NCBI GenBank assembly: GCA_017311315.1
Contig: CM029612.1
Span: 52,472,200-52,536,199 of the forward strand
Length of the DNA: 64,000 nucleotides
Origin: Dendrocalamus latiflorus
Taxonomy: Eukaryota; Streptophyta; Magnoliopsida; Poales; Poaceae
Direction: 5' to 3'
Notes under the pieces: model-generated
The model's input: only the letters and a program-made list of their open reading frames with translations
Databases searched by the model: none
Told to the model about the DNA's origin: nothing
Program-made: the position numbers and the translations under genes
Part shown: piece after piece, positions 10,236-21,003 of the stretch
Layout: every line of letters begins with the position of its first letter
Position numbering within the stretch: position 1 is the first letter of the stretch

Positions 10236-10560
10236 ACAACTTCAGCAGGGCCCTTACTTGAGCCCTCATCCTACTTTTGAGGGCCGAGGGGCAAAAAACT
10301 CACTCCAGCAGGGCCCCTACTTGAGCTCTCAAAAGTAGGGGGCCCTCAAATCTCCCCCTCGAGCCCTCATTCCTGGGGTCTCGAGGGAGCCCCTACTTTT
10401 GAGGGCTCAAGTAGGGGCCCTGCTGGAGTGAGTTTTTTTGCCCCTCGGCCCTCAAAAGTAGGATGAGGATGAGGGTGGGTCCTATGTGTCATCCCCTCTA
10501 AGAATGAATTTGAGGGTCCTATTTTGAGGGCTTCTGCTGGAGTGTAGCTTAAAAAACAGA
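10236..10560. mobile_element. Nested foldback MITE upstream of gene A
   Basis: Arms around 10,285-10,345 and 10,390-10,450 are long inverted repeats built on GCAGGGCCCCTACTTGAGC and its complement, with a further outer 'gagggcc' layer. The RNA would fold into a long hairpin. Outer ends are on the theme 'cttcagcaggg' / 'cttctgctgg'. No coding capacity. Confidence 0.75.
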
Positions 10561-11198
10561 GCTCTCAAAAGTAAGGAGAGCTCTCAAATAAAAAGTAAGA
10601 GTTCTGTTTTGAGGGCTACACGAGCAAGCAGGAGCAGAGAGCGTACTGGCCATGTGCACAGGTTGCACGGCCGGTTGCTCCCGAGAAAAGGCGAATATCT
10701 TTGCATTATTTTTCCATTTCTTGCTTCAGGCTGCTGTCCGATCGTGCAAGCTTGTGCTTAATTTGGGGCGTCCTTCACGCGGGGTCACACAGGAAACTGA
10801 CCTCCTCTCCTCGCTTTTGCTCGGTGCTTGTACACGTCGACACCGCACGGCCTTGCGTAATTTGGGGAAGCATAAGTTGGGAGTCGTGAGGTCTCAAGAG
10901 TTACATCAGCTGCTGCAATAGGGGAAAGGGAGGACGGGGCAGGAACCTATCGCGGCCACCGAACGGTCCGCCACGTATCAGTTAGTAAGTCCTCTAAGCG
11001 ACCGTTGGTGAGGTGAATAAACAGTAATATTTTGATGAGAGGTATTCAAATAATATAGTGTTCGGTGGTTCACAATTACATTGGTCTAAGACATTAATTG
11101 AATATTAAAAACATATTTAATAAATTATTTAAACCTCATTAGCTAGTATCTGAGCTTTTAAGTGAATTTATAACATAAATTTCTTTGACTGGAATACA
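10560..11198. other. Intergenic, no gene seen
   Basis: Mixed composition. The 89-codon frame at 10,652-10,921 has no recognisable domain and no homologue elsewhere in the window. Confidence 0.4.
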
Positions 11199-11206
11199 AG
11201 TTGAGG

Positions 11207-11365
11207 CAGGGGGCGTAGCTAGGCCTCAGACTGCAAGGCAATGGCCTAAAGCTCAGATCAAAATTACCTACTAGTCTACACTGTAGCTAACAAAGGACTA
11301 AGTTAGATCCAATGCTCTCCAGTGGACTGGCCCTGAGGCTTAGATCTCCGCTGGCTATGTCTCTG
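11207..11365. mobile_element. hAT-type MITE, 159 bp
   Basis: Same class as 1,080-1,235. It starts CAGGGGGCGTAGCTAGG and ends with the complement of CAGAGACATAGCCAG. The flanks AGTTGAGG (11,199-11,206) and AGTCGAGG (11,366-11,373) are an 8-bp target duplication with one change. Confidence 0.8.
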
Positions 11366-11607
11366 AGTCGAGGAATATTCTTTAGCAAGAATAAAGAAGA
11401 AGTTTTATTTATTTAAGATTTAAAAAGCCACCTAAAAGGTTTTCTATTCGTTAAGGACAAATTCCGTAATCACTATTCTTGATAATTGGGGGAAAGTATA
11501 TACAAATCGATGTGATGCTCGTTACTTTCACGTTTTTCAGACAAAACTTTTTCGCATTTTTATATGCCGCCGGACGGGCCTCGTTAACATCAGCGGGCCG
11601 GGACAAG

Positions 11608-11785
11608 CGAGCGACTGCGCCGTGGGCCCACGGCATGTGGGTATCGCCACACAGCACGTGCGTAGATTGGCCACTTTCCTCCTCTCTTCTCTGCCCTGCA
11701 CTTCCCGTTTATCCCGTGTACTTTTGCAAGTCCTTTCACGTCTCTGCATAGTTCTCTCTCAGTGTGTGTTTCATGATAGTAGTTT
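11608..11785. repeat. Second copy of the gene A upstream segment
   Basis: This is the uninterrupted duplicate of 9,866-10,145, including its CACGTG box. No start codon or exon 1 of an indole lyase follows on its left side, so it is a promoter-like segment without a gene. Confidence 0.7.
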
Positions 11786-11789
11786 CAGG

Positions 11790-12250
11790 ATGAATTGTAA
11801 ATCAGGGTGCGTCCCAGAATCGCAGAGAGACAATGGCCGAACTACCTACTGTACCTGGAGGGGACTTTTGGAGGTAGGTAAACAAGAAGTGAGAGTGAGA
11901 TTAGACCAAAGTTGGAACAAATATATTTATCAATGTGTCCTTCCAATGACTAAATTTATGCCACCTTATATCTTAATCCACTCCCGCCTCACGTTTTCCT
12001 GTATTGAAAAGGCCTTCAGAAGGAAAGCTCGTCATCCATGGTCCCTAGCTGCCACGTACTTGACAGCGGAGCGTTGCTCAGTGAGCAGGGACGTCACTGT
12101 GCGTCTCAGCCTGTCCAGATTTGACTGCGGTTGCGCGCTCACCTTTGTTTTTAGTGGGTACATACGAGTACGTATTAAGTGGGACGTCGTGTTCTCGCAC
12201 TTCGAAGAACTTTGGGTCTCTAATTAATTTTTTAATATACGTAGAAAACA

Positions 12251-12290
<40 letters not shown>

Positions 12291-12380
12291 GTTACAGCTT
12301 ATAATTTTTAATTATAACTTATTAATCTAATAAATAATAATAGTTAGGAGTAGTTAAAACCTAAAAATGGCTAAAAACCA
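11790..12380. other. Intergenic with (AT)n microsatellite
   Basis: A run of about 20 AT dinucleotides lies at 12,249-12,288. The 201-codon frame overlapping 11,622-12,227 mixes the duplicated promoter with unrelated sequence and is not credible as a gene. Confidence 0.5.
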
Positions 12381-12383
12381 AGG

Positions 12384-12608
12384 GTCCGTTCTTTTTCAGC
12401 TTTTAGTTTTTTTTACAGTAACTAGCTTTTAAACGAAGTGTCTTTTCAAGATAAAATTTACTGGTTAATTATAGTATATACTATACCGATTTCATTTATA
12501 TCGGCAAAAACTATACGTGAGTTTCAGTTACTCTATAATCTCTCATATAAATAGCTTAAAAATCATAAGGTACAATCAAAAGCTATAAGTCTCCCAAAAA
12601 ACAAATCC
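12384..12608. mobile_element. MITE copy (family a)
   Basis: Starts 'gggtccgttctttttcagct' and contains the family's 'ttcatttatatcggcaaaaa' block in reverse orientation relative to 3,678-3,921. The right end is decayed. Confidence 0.65.
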
Positions 12609-12719
12609 TAAAAAGATAGGAATCTATGCGGGTGGTGTGCGTAAGTTCCCGGCGCCATTTGTGGCCCTAAAAAAATTGCCTACGTCTTCACAGCTGGAGG
12701 GGCTGCGTCGGGCCGGGTT

Positions 12720-13435
12720 CTAGAACACCCGCCTACGCGGACGCACGCCATCTTCCAGGCATGCCTGCCGCAGTGTACGACCACGCGAGCACACGTGGCG
12801 GGCGTACCTTCACGACCGACAGGGAGGACGCGCGGTACATCGAGGACCAGGTGTCCCTACGGCTGGGCTGATGACGATCCGACGGTGACGTCACTTTGCA
12901 CTGGTCAGCTTCGTTTTTGCATCTAGCGTGCTGATTTGGTACACAGGGTCATGTCGCTATTGGATCTATGCTACACCATACATTTCAACATTTGTTTCAT
13001 GCCTGATTTGCCAAAATTGATGCATGCATCTCTTTTCTTTTCACTTGTCTACGGAAAGGTATACAAAACAATAACCTATGCAAATTTGAAAAACAAACGT
13101 ACACATCAATTTTATTACAAGATAATTTTATTACAAGATAGACGTACATATCCACACAACACATGTATACTGTAGAAAGACAGAAGCAAAAAAAAATAAA
13201 TCTGTGATCTTGTAAATTTTTTACTAAAAACTCATTTACGTGTGAGTAAAGATGGGTATCAGGATTTGAACCCTCACAGAAGAATCGGTACAGTCACAAC
13301 TTCACCACTCTATCAACAAGTGATCCAAAAATTAATTGTTGTTGTTGAGCTATATGGATGCATGGCGAGCTTGATCACTGGGTTAGCTCAATTTACATCG
13401 GACTTGTTGACGATCGAATCGCTGATTTTATAAGA
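12720..13435. repeat. Duplicated module, copy 1, with an exon-like segment
   Basis: Three blocks are shared in the same order with 14,940-15,985: 'cgcacgccatcttccagg' at 12,745; a ~165-bp block at 12,949-13,112; and a 'catggcgagcttgatcac' block at 13,364 that pairs with 15,083. In copy 1 the first block reads in plus frame as ADARHLPGMPAAVYDH and on to DAREDARYIEDQ-like sequence ending in a stop near 12,871. That looks like the end of a real protein, but I cannot name it. Confidence 0.5.
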
Positions 13436-13439
13436 TAAT

Positions 13440-14230
13440 ATGAGAAAAATAACTTAAAATCTTTAGAAAAGAACATAGATATTCTTTATTGCTATGAATT
13501 GGTTATAGAGGGGCCCTCAACAAGGTAAGATCCTAGCCTTAATTACATTGAATTAAAAGAGATAAATTTTTCTGGAATATAAGATTGCTTGTGCCTTCAT
13601 CGTCCAGCATTAAATATCAATGAAGAGACACCAATTATCCATCGGGAAAGACGACTTGTGGAACCAGCGCGTCTGGTCAGGGATGCAGTTATTGTCAGAG
13701 AGAGAACGTCTACTCATCGGTTGTTATCAATAGGAGACGAACGTGGGCAACAACCATAGGGTAGTTATTCTCAGAGACTCGGAACCAAAACATCGTGCTG
13801 TTTGGAGTGAATAGAGCACGTGTTTCATCCATTGTACAAAAAAGAATATCCTGGAATTAGGTCCTGAGACCAGTTCATAGTTCTCCGAGCAATCATTCGG
13901 TCGGGCAACACATAGTGTCTCTCCGGCTAGGGTACTTAGGGAGCAACCTCTAAAGGTTTATGACCACAGGGGGTCCTTGGCCGTAATTATATATTAAAGC
14001 CGTATTTAAATATTTATTCGATCCACGTTCGCTAGCTCTCGAACTTTAAATGAATTTACAATCTTTCAATTGAATTTTCAGTAAGGAAAGTAGTCATTTA
14101 AACAGCAAGAGTAACAATGGCTTTTGGCTATGCCCGATAACTTTTGGCTACGTTTTTCGAGATAGTGATAGACAACAGAGATGCTGACGTAGATGGCGCG
14201 CACATCGATGGCTTAGGAAGCCGTTTCATT
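13440..14230. other. Intergenic, no gene seen
   Basis: No open frame with a recognisable domain. Some stretches look like decayed retroelement LTR. Confidence 0.35.
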
Positions 14231-14349
14231 TTTTTTTGAATTTTGGAGAAGCCAAAAGTCACCCAAAAAACATAGAAGAACATGACCATATATCTAAGAC
14301 TGTGTTAATGAGAAGTGGTTTTCAGGATGAATTGCAACGCACGGTGCGT

Positions 14350-14710
14350 CTTAGGGTGCCTTTGGTTGAGCTTTTGGGAGCTGCTTTTGCTTCCAAAAAG
14401 CCAAAAGCCAACCAAAGGGGTGGAAACCAGAAGCTGCTTTTTCAGAAGCAGCTACTTTTGGGTAGTACAGTTTTGAAAGCACCTTGGACCTTGCTTTTGG
14501 CTTTTGGCTTTCTGCTTTTTGAAATGGTGAAAATAGAGAGTTGTTTCACAGTTGTTTCAAGGAAAATAGAGATAGGAGGTAAGTTTTATACTTGTTTGAA
14601 CCAAATAGCTTACAGCTTTTCCACAGCCCATAACCTACAGCAGCTTTTCCACAGCCCACAGCTCACAGCAGCTTTTTCAGAAGCCACAGCTCAACCAAAC
14701 ACACCCTTAG
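14350..14710. mobile_element. MITE with AGGGTG...TTTGGTTGAGC ends
   Basis: The left end AGGGTGCCTTTGGTTGAGC matches the complement of the right end CTCAACCAAACACACCCTT. Inside are repeated 'cagcttttccacagccca' blocks. It accounts for the 164-codon frame that runs across it at 14,236-14,730, which is therefore not a gene. Confidence 0.75.
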
Positions 14711-14744
14711 AATCGCACCAAAGACAATGACGAAACTACCAATG

Positions 14745-14934
14745 AATTCGCTTATAGCTTTCAACTGTTTGTGAGAGAGTACAAAGTAACAGAATTTTAC
14801 ATATGATTTTAGCCTATATAAGTAAAGTTGCTATAATATATATTATAAACAACTCATAGATCTATCTTAAACAATATTTTATTTAAAAATTAATTATTAA
14901 AAAAGTTAAAAAATAGTTTTTAGAAGGTGAGAAG
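14745..14934. mobile_element. Truncated MITE copy (family a)
   Basis: Carries the family's internal block, from 'gagagagtacaaagtaaca' to 'aaaaatagtttttagaaggt'. The left inverted end is lost. Confidence 0.5.
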
Positions 14935-14939
14935 ATGCT

Positions 14940-15985
14940 GTCATAATCTATCCCTACCCCGGGCCACGTGGACGCACGCCATCTTCCAGGCATGCCTCCT
15001 GAGCACTGGTGGAGGGCGTACCTTCACGACCCATCGGGAGCACGCGCGGTGGTCGTTGTTGGAGCTACATGGCTGCATGCCGAGCTTGACCACCGGGTTA
15101 GTACAATTTGCATCGATCGGACTATACATAATATCTGTATTATTCACGTGTTCCGGTCCATGTTATAAAATTCGTCCGTTCAACTACGTAATTTGGTTCA
15201 AGTTACTGTTCAAGATTTAGCTATGTTCCACTGATTAATTTGCCATTTGTGGGTCTTTTCATACAAAAGAGTTTGATTTTCCGAGTACTATTAGGCTTAC
15301 TTTAGACAATGCAACCATCGATTTTATATCAGAGAGAAGACCAGAAACTATATGTCTCATAATTATGATCATATTTTTTATATTGCAGCTGATAATTTTT
15401 AGCTGTATTTTCTAATGCGATAGAGATGCTGATGCGGACAACGCATACGGCTTTAGACATAAAAAACCGTTTTGAGAAGTGGCTTCAAAAAACCGTTTAA
15501 AGAAGTTGCCCTTTTTTTTGTTTACGAAGAAACCGAAGCCAATAGCTGAAAAAACATGACCAATGTAAGATTTCCTGGTAATCTGGCATGCCATGTTGGA
15601 AGGAGTTCTCTGTGGGTTTGCCGAGGTCTTTTTTTTCTGCATACAAGTATTGTGTTAGTTGAATGTTTAGAATGTGCAAATTATTTAGTTTCACGATGTG
15701 TTTCGATATTTCTCTCTGACTAGCAATACAGGTTGTGAAGACGAGAGGTTAGACTTAACCAAAACCGTGGTAAACAGTGATGTATTCCTTGATGTTGCGC
15801 TCGAATGGTCCGTTTGCCATGTCACTGTTGGATTTATGCTACACCGAAGAACATATCAGCATATGTTTCATGCCTGATTTGCCAAAGTTGATGCATGCAT
15901 GACTTTTCTTTTCACTTGTCTGCGGAAAGGTACACAGAACAATAACCTCCGCAAATTTGAGAAACAAAAGTACACATCAATCCAG
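14940..15985. repeat. Duplicated module, copy 2
   Basis: Second copy of the 12,720-13,435 module, with the blocks further apart because of extra DNA at 15,150-15,810. The exon-like frame of copy 1 is disrupted here, so at most copy 1 could be functional. Confidence 0.5.
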
Positions 15986-15989
15986 TGAG

Positions 15990-17260
15990 CGCGCAATGTG
16001 CACCACAAAATAGTCCATCTTACAGTTCATTCAAAGCATGGAGTCGTCATATGCTCCGTGACGAAGATATTGTATCCTATTAGTTTTTTTTACCGTCTAT
16101 TTTATGAAATATACTTCATACATGACAGGTTGGTATCCGGTACGTATGAGCCAATCAAGTGTCACGTGTCCCAATATATCACCTGTAGTATAAGGATATG
16201 TGTTAAGTGAATTATAGCAATCGAGAGGTCTATAAGTCTACTGTAGAGTGTAGACATACATTCCAACTGATTTAGAGGTCTATCATGAATCCACATGTAC
16301 GCCATAGAGGATAACCGCTATGGATATGTCTCTGACAATAACCACCCGACGCACCCATGTTCCCAACAATAACCATCCGAAGGCCCCTTAATTGCGACAT
16401 GGAGGAGACACTCACAACGACCATCACCATGTGCTCTCCCTCTAGGATCAAGAAGACACCTCCTCGACAACAGCAACTGCCACCTCTTCAACGCTATATA
16501 AAGACTGGTCGGACAATTAATCAAACACATCACACTTATTGTAACTGCATTTCGCTCTTCGTTCGTCTCAAACGGAGAGTACCCCTTTCGTAAACATTTC
16601 TAGCAACAATAAAGCTCAATAGTAGGGTTATCATCCACCATCAAGAAGGCCCGGACCTGTATACACTCTATCTCCATAGCATTGTCTCAGCCTCTGTGAG
16701 TTCTAGCGTTTCTCTCATTGTTCCATAAGATTGACCACTAAATCGTCGATATTTCGAATGTGGCCTCAACGCACGACATACGGAGATCCCATTGATTCAG
16801 ACCCATTTAGAACACGGGAGTTTCAGAGCAACCACGTGGGAAACATGCTTGCATTGATTTGTTTACAATTCATTGCATCTTTAAGAGAACACACATAAGA
16901 TATCAACGATATTCCCCCTTTCAACTTCAATCTAGAAGGGGACCTGCTGGGTGTTCCCTTCCATTCAGCAAGGAAATAGAGATCGAAACTAGTAGACAGT
17001 AGGGTTAAACATTTCATCTGAAAGTTGACAAAATTTTGGGAATTTTGCTTCTTTCGGAGGGTGTAGCGAAAGGAGGAGCATCCGGCCAAATTTATCATCA
17101 TTTGAAATTTATTCAAATTTTGTCTAATGTTTGGTTAAATTTCATCAAAATTCAAATGATGCTTGAAATTTTCGTCCTAAATTTTAGCCAAAACGAACAC
17201 AATTTTGCCATTTTGTTACTTTTATCAGCTTGCAAAATTTCTTTCATACCGAATGTTTTG
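15990..17260. other. Intergenic, retroelement-like debris
   Basis: 16,250-16,850 reads like the end of an LTR (short frames, CT-rich tail), but no primer site or partner LTR is found. 16,890-17,000 is a partial copy of the 4,460-4,840 unit. No gene is seen. Confidence 0.35.
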
Positions 17261-17519
17261 GTGTGTTGATAAATATCATCCGGATGTTTTCTCCGTAATT
17301 ATCATTTAGATTTGTGATCGTTAGATTAGATATCCAATGACCACGAATTCTCCTTCCACTACTAGAAAACGGATCATCCCTCACGGGTTTTAATTTTCCT
17401 GACGGGCGCGCATAGCCCGTGAGGGATATCAATTTTTGTGACAGGTCCACGCATCACCGTCGCAAAAAAAAAATTTCCTGTCGGGCCCACGTATCCCTGT
17501 GAGGTTAATTGGAAACCCT

Positions 17520-17830
17520 AACACCCCACCTTTTCCCCTCGCCCGCGTCTCCATCCCCTCGCCCACGCCTCCTCCGCCCCGCGCGCCGCGCCCCCATCCC
17601 CTCGCCCCTCGCCCGCGCCTCCTCCGCCCCATCCCCTCGCCCGCGCCTCCTCCGCCCCATCCCCTCGCCCCTCGCTCGCGCCTCCATCCCCTCGCCCGCG
17701 CCTCCTCCGCCCCATCCCCTCGCCCGCGCCTCCTCTACCCCATCCTCTCGCGCGCCCGCCTCCTCCTCCCCATCCCCGGCCTCGGCTGCCTCCTCCTCCC
17801 CAACCCCTCACCAGCCAGATTCCGGCTCCC
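17520..17830. repeat. C-rich minisatellite on CTCGCCCGCGCCTCCTC
   Basis: Imperfect tandem repeats of about 17-33 bp inside the CACTA element. Open frames of up to 202 codons on both strands result from composition (Pro, Ser, Arg, Ala runs) and are not called genes. Confidence 0.8.
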
Positions 17831-18443
17831 CGCCGCCGACCCGCGCCAGATCCGGCCTCCCCGACGCCGGATCTGCTCGCCCCTCTCCGGATCCACCTCG
17901 GCCCGTGCCGGATCCGGCTAGATCCGGTCGTCGCGTCTTGAGCCGTCGCCACCTCCCGGCCGCCGCGCTCACAGCGCCGCCTCCCGACCGCCGTGCTCGC
18001 GCCTCCTTCGGACGACGCCACCGCCCTAGGTCACCACCACCGTCGTCGCATTCGGCCTCCCCCACCACGACGCCATCGGATCGGGCCTCCCTCGCCGTGA
18101 CTCCACTGGATGAATGATGGTATATATATATCTTGTGTGATGGATGAATGATGGTCTGGTTTGTGCAATGTTAGAGCTATTATTTGATATGCAGGTTTAC
18201 ATATTGTCCTTTGTTTAAGTCAATATGCAATGTTGATATGCAATGTTAGAGCTGGCTCTTCATATTTGTTGCCTATTGGTTGGTGGATTACGGATAATTG
18301 TAAATACTTCTAGGATAGCGTGTTCTCTGTGCATCTATTACAACATTTCATACAAATTTGCTTATTCTTAAACATCTAATTGCAGGGGAGAGGTTGGAAA
18401 ATGGATTTGTATTTGTATTTGTTACGCTATTTCTGTTATGTAA

Positions 18444-18516
18444 GCCCACTTAGCTCAGAGGTTAGAGCATCGCATTTGTAATGCGAGGGTCATTGGTTCA
18501 AATCCGATAGTCGGCT
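18444..18516 (+). tRNA. trnT-UGU: Plastid-type tRNA-Thr(UGU)-like sequence inside a CACTA element
   Basis: A full cloverleaf can be drawn: acceptor GCCCACT with AGTCGGC, D-arm AGCTCAGAGGTTAGAGC, anticodon stem TCGCA/TGCGA with loop TTTGTAA (anticodon TGT at 18,477-18,479), and a T-arm with loop TTCAAAT. The sequence is that of chloroplast trnT-UGU with a handful of changes. One pair of changes turns G5-C68 into A5-T68 and keeps the pair; another leaves a G-T pair in the T-stem. It is followed by TTTTT, which could stop polymerase III. It is probably a plastid insertion carried by the transposon. Expression is unknown. Confidence 0.85.
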
Positions 18517-19959
18517 TTTTTCTATACTCCATCTCAGTTTTTCTTTTTGGATGATATACAAATATTTGCCAAGAGATTGCTGTTTATTAATCATATGAAC
18601 TCTTTTTTTAGGCTATAGGATGGGTAGCTTCAGGATGTTGGTTCATTAGTGGATAAATTTAGTATGAGTAGAATGTAGTCATCAACTAATATTTAAGACT
18701 TAGAAACCCACAGCAGCTAGATTAATGAAACAAACACGAGTTATCAATTTCGGCTTGAACCAAGCAAAAATTAGTTTTGAGGTTATCAATTTCGTAGCTG
18801 AACAAATCTGTCATTTGCCAGGTGGTCCTTGTTCCTGTTACATCGAGGGCAATTATACTGATTGATTATGTCAAAGTGCAGTGCAATTCTTTTTCTGTAA
18901 CCATAGACAAGATTTGCTAAATATCGTATAATCCTCTTCTCAACAACAGATAAGAGACTTGCATATTGCGAAAACAGTAGAATCAATGTCATACTCTCCA
19001 TCTGTGAAAAAGGACTCTGAAGAGCTTATTGAGCAACATATTAGTTCAACTACAAACAAGAACTTGTTTAAAAATTGGCCATTGATGTCATCTATTGTTC
19101 TCTACTGTATTGTCAACTTTGATGATGCGGCTTATACAGAGGTATCCTCTTCCGAATCTACTGGCTATGTATCCTAGAGGTGAGTTATCTCACGATCGTT
19201 CTTATTGTTACTTAATCCATGCTATGTAGTTTGTTTAATATAGGTTACTTAGACCTTGTGTCATAACTGGAGAATCTAAATGATAAATTTGTGCGTATGA
19301 AGCTGTCTGGAGAATGCAGAGTTATGATCAAATTCTACAGCTGTTAGAACGATTCTATAGCCTAATTTGTCTGAATATATTATGCAGTGTAGGTCTTTTC
19401 AGTCTTCACTTTCTAGATTGCAAGAAGCTGAGAACTTTATGTATTCATTTAACCTGATATTACTATTTTTTTTGGCATTTGTGCCAATTTTCCTCACGGT
19501 TAGTACCGTCAGGTTAAATCAATTTTTCTCACGGTCGGTTAGTACCGTCAGGTTAAATCAATTTTCCTCACGGGCGGTTAGTACCGTCAGGTTAAATCAA
19601 TTTTCCTCACGGTCGGTTAACCGACCGTCAGGTTAAATTTCCCTGACGGTATTACCCGTCAGGTTAATATTCCCTGACGGGTAACCGTCAGCCAAATTTA
19701 ATTTTCCTTACCAGCCAGCCCTGAGGGGATTTGCCTGACGGGAACCCGTCAGGGAAAATTAACCTGACGGTTTTTGCTATTTTTCTGACGGTTTTCAACC
19801 GTGAGGGATGATGTGTTTTCTAGTAGTGTTCTCCTCTCAAAAAAAATCTCCAAAAAAAGGAGCAGTTAGATTTCTAATATAACGGTCTTAAATTTACATA
19901 ATTGTTAAAAAATATCTAAGTAATATCTAGACACCTAATGTTTTTTTTCCTGGTAGACA

Positions 19960-20690
19960 GTGTGCAGTGGACGTCGACAGGTTACATATGTTGGAAAAGT
20001 ATGCCATCGGGGAAAAAATATCGGGGCGATGGAATGGAACACAAAGATGAGCGTAATTGAAGCATGCGCTGTACGTGCATGATGTTGGCACACGGTCATT
20101 CACTGCCTGCAAGTAACCCCGATACCACACGAATTGACCGTCAGGACTCAGGATGGAGGAGCAAGAGCACGATTTCCAGCACTCATGGGTGGTGATCGGT
20201 TTGGCTGAAAAGCTCATGGCTTATGGCTGAAAACACTGTAGCTGGCTAAAAAAACACTGTAGCTGACAGAAACTTATTTAGCATAATTAAATTTATAAAA
20301 ATTTAAAAATATGTTAACCCATTACGTATAATACAAACAAATACGGTAAAAAAAGAACCGGCAAAAAAGCTCAACAAAAAGCCAAAAGTTCAGAAAAAGA
20401 TGAAATTTATAAATAGTGAAAAATAAGCCAGAAGCCGAAGCCGAGTCGATCAGGGCCATGGAATCCTGCAGAACGGACTGGTTTTTTCAACCCGTTTGAA
20501 GGTGGGTGGAAGCTCCCATGCACGCACATGTTCATTGTACTTGGAGCTGCATGCGGAAGCACGGCATGCAAGGATGGAAGCGATTTTTACAGAGAGGGCT
20601 ACGTGGCATCATCTGGGGCTAGTTAGATACCAGATCAGTTTCAGACAAAACTGATCTAATAATCTAATCAGAGTCGTAAGATTGAAATGC
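19960..20690. repeat. Duplicated flank unit downstream of gene B, interrupted by a MITE
   Basis: Matches 5,500-5,985, including 'gcacatgatgttggcacac'-type and 'gaattgaccgtca' blocks and the final 'agagtcgtaagat' segment. The family b MITE at 20,188-20,456 splits it between 'cactcatggg' and 'catggaatcctgcag'. From 20,690 to the gene B stop, the sequence matches the gene A 3' flank at 7,720-7,944. Confidence 0.7.
20188..20456. mobile_element. MITE copy (family b)
   Basis: AT-rich, with ends on 'gatcggtttggctgaaa' and 'agccgaagccgagtcgatc'. It is related to 4,205-4,455, and the uninterrupted site is visible in the copies at 4,700 and 5,795. Confidence 0.7.
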
Positions 20691-21003
20691 AATCTTGCAT
20701 GGCGTACAACTGGACGAGGTAATCAAATATATTTATTTGGAGCTCATAAACAAAGCCCTCTGTGATTATTTTGTCAAAAAAAGAGGAGGAGCAGATGTAA
20801 CAACACTCTTTCCTCGCAAAAAATTAAAGATACAACAGCACTCTCTAATTAAACCCCAAATAACGAGAAGGAGATTAGGAAAGAATTAACTTTCCAATCG
20901 ATATACTACTGGTATCTTCTTGTCAGACCAAAAGAACAGACAGCTCCATTGCTTCGGCCTATTCATGCTAGCTCGGCAATAAACTGTTTTTATATGTACA
21001 TTA

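Larger units (their letters stand above)
17357..19828. mobile_element. Non-autonomous CACTA (En/Spm-type) transposon, 2,472 bp
   Basis: The left end CACTACTAGAAAAC is the exact complement of the right end, and the inverted repeat continues through 'atcatccctcacgg'. The 3-bp target duplication TTC stands at 17,354-17,356 and 19,829-19,831. Dense subterminal repeats on CCTGACGGG / CCCGTCAGG crowd both ends, especially 19,490-19,800, as expected for transposase binding in this superfamily. There is no transposase. The cargo is a C-rich minisatellite, a plastid-type tRNA copy and unrecognised AT-rich DNA. Confidence 0.94.
17262..19935. repeat. MITE-like repeat split by the CACTA element
   Basis: The halves 17,262-17,356 and 19,829-19,935 together resemble the inverted-repeat element at 23,890-24,125. 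Both start 'atcatccggatgttttct' and contain an 'atccaatgg/atccaacgg' and 'tctccaaaaaaa' theme. The CACTA element inserted into this older repeat. Confidence 0.6.

Noticed and set aside
14236..14730. 164-codon frame
   Set aside because: Runs through a MITE with matching inverted ends.
17509..18117. 202-codon Pro/Ser/Arg-rich frame and long frames on the other strand
   Set aside because: Minisatellite composition inside the CACTA element; no start context, no domain.
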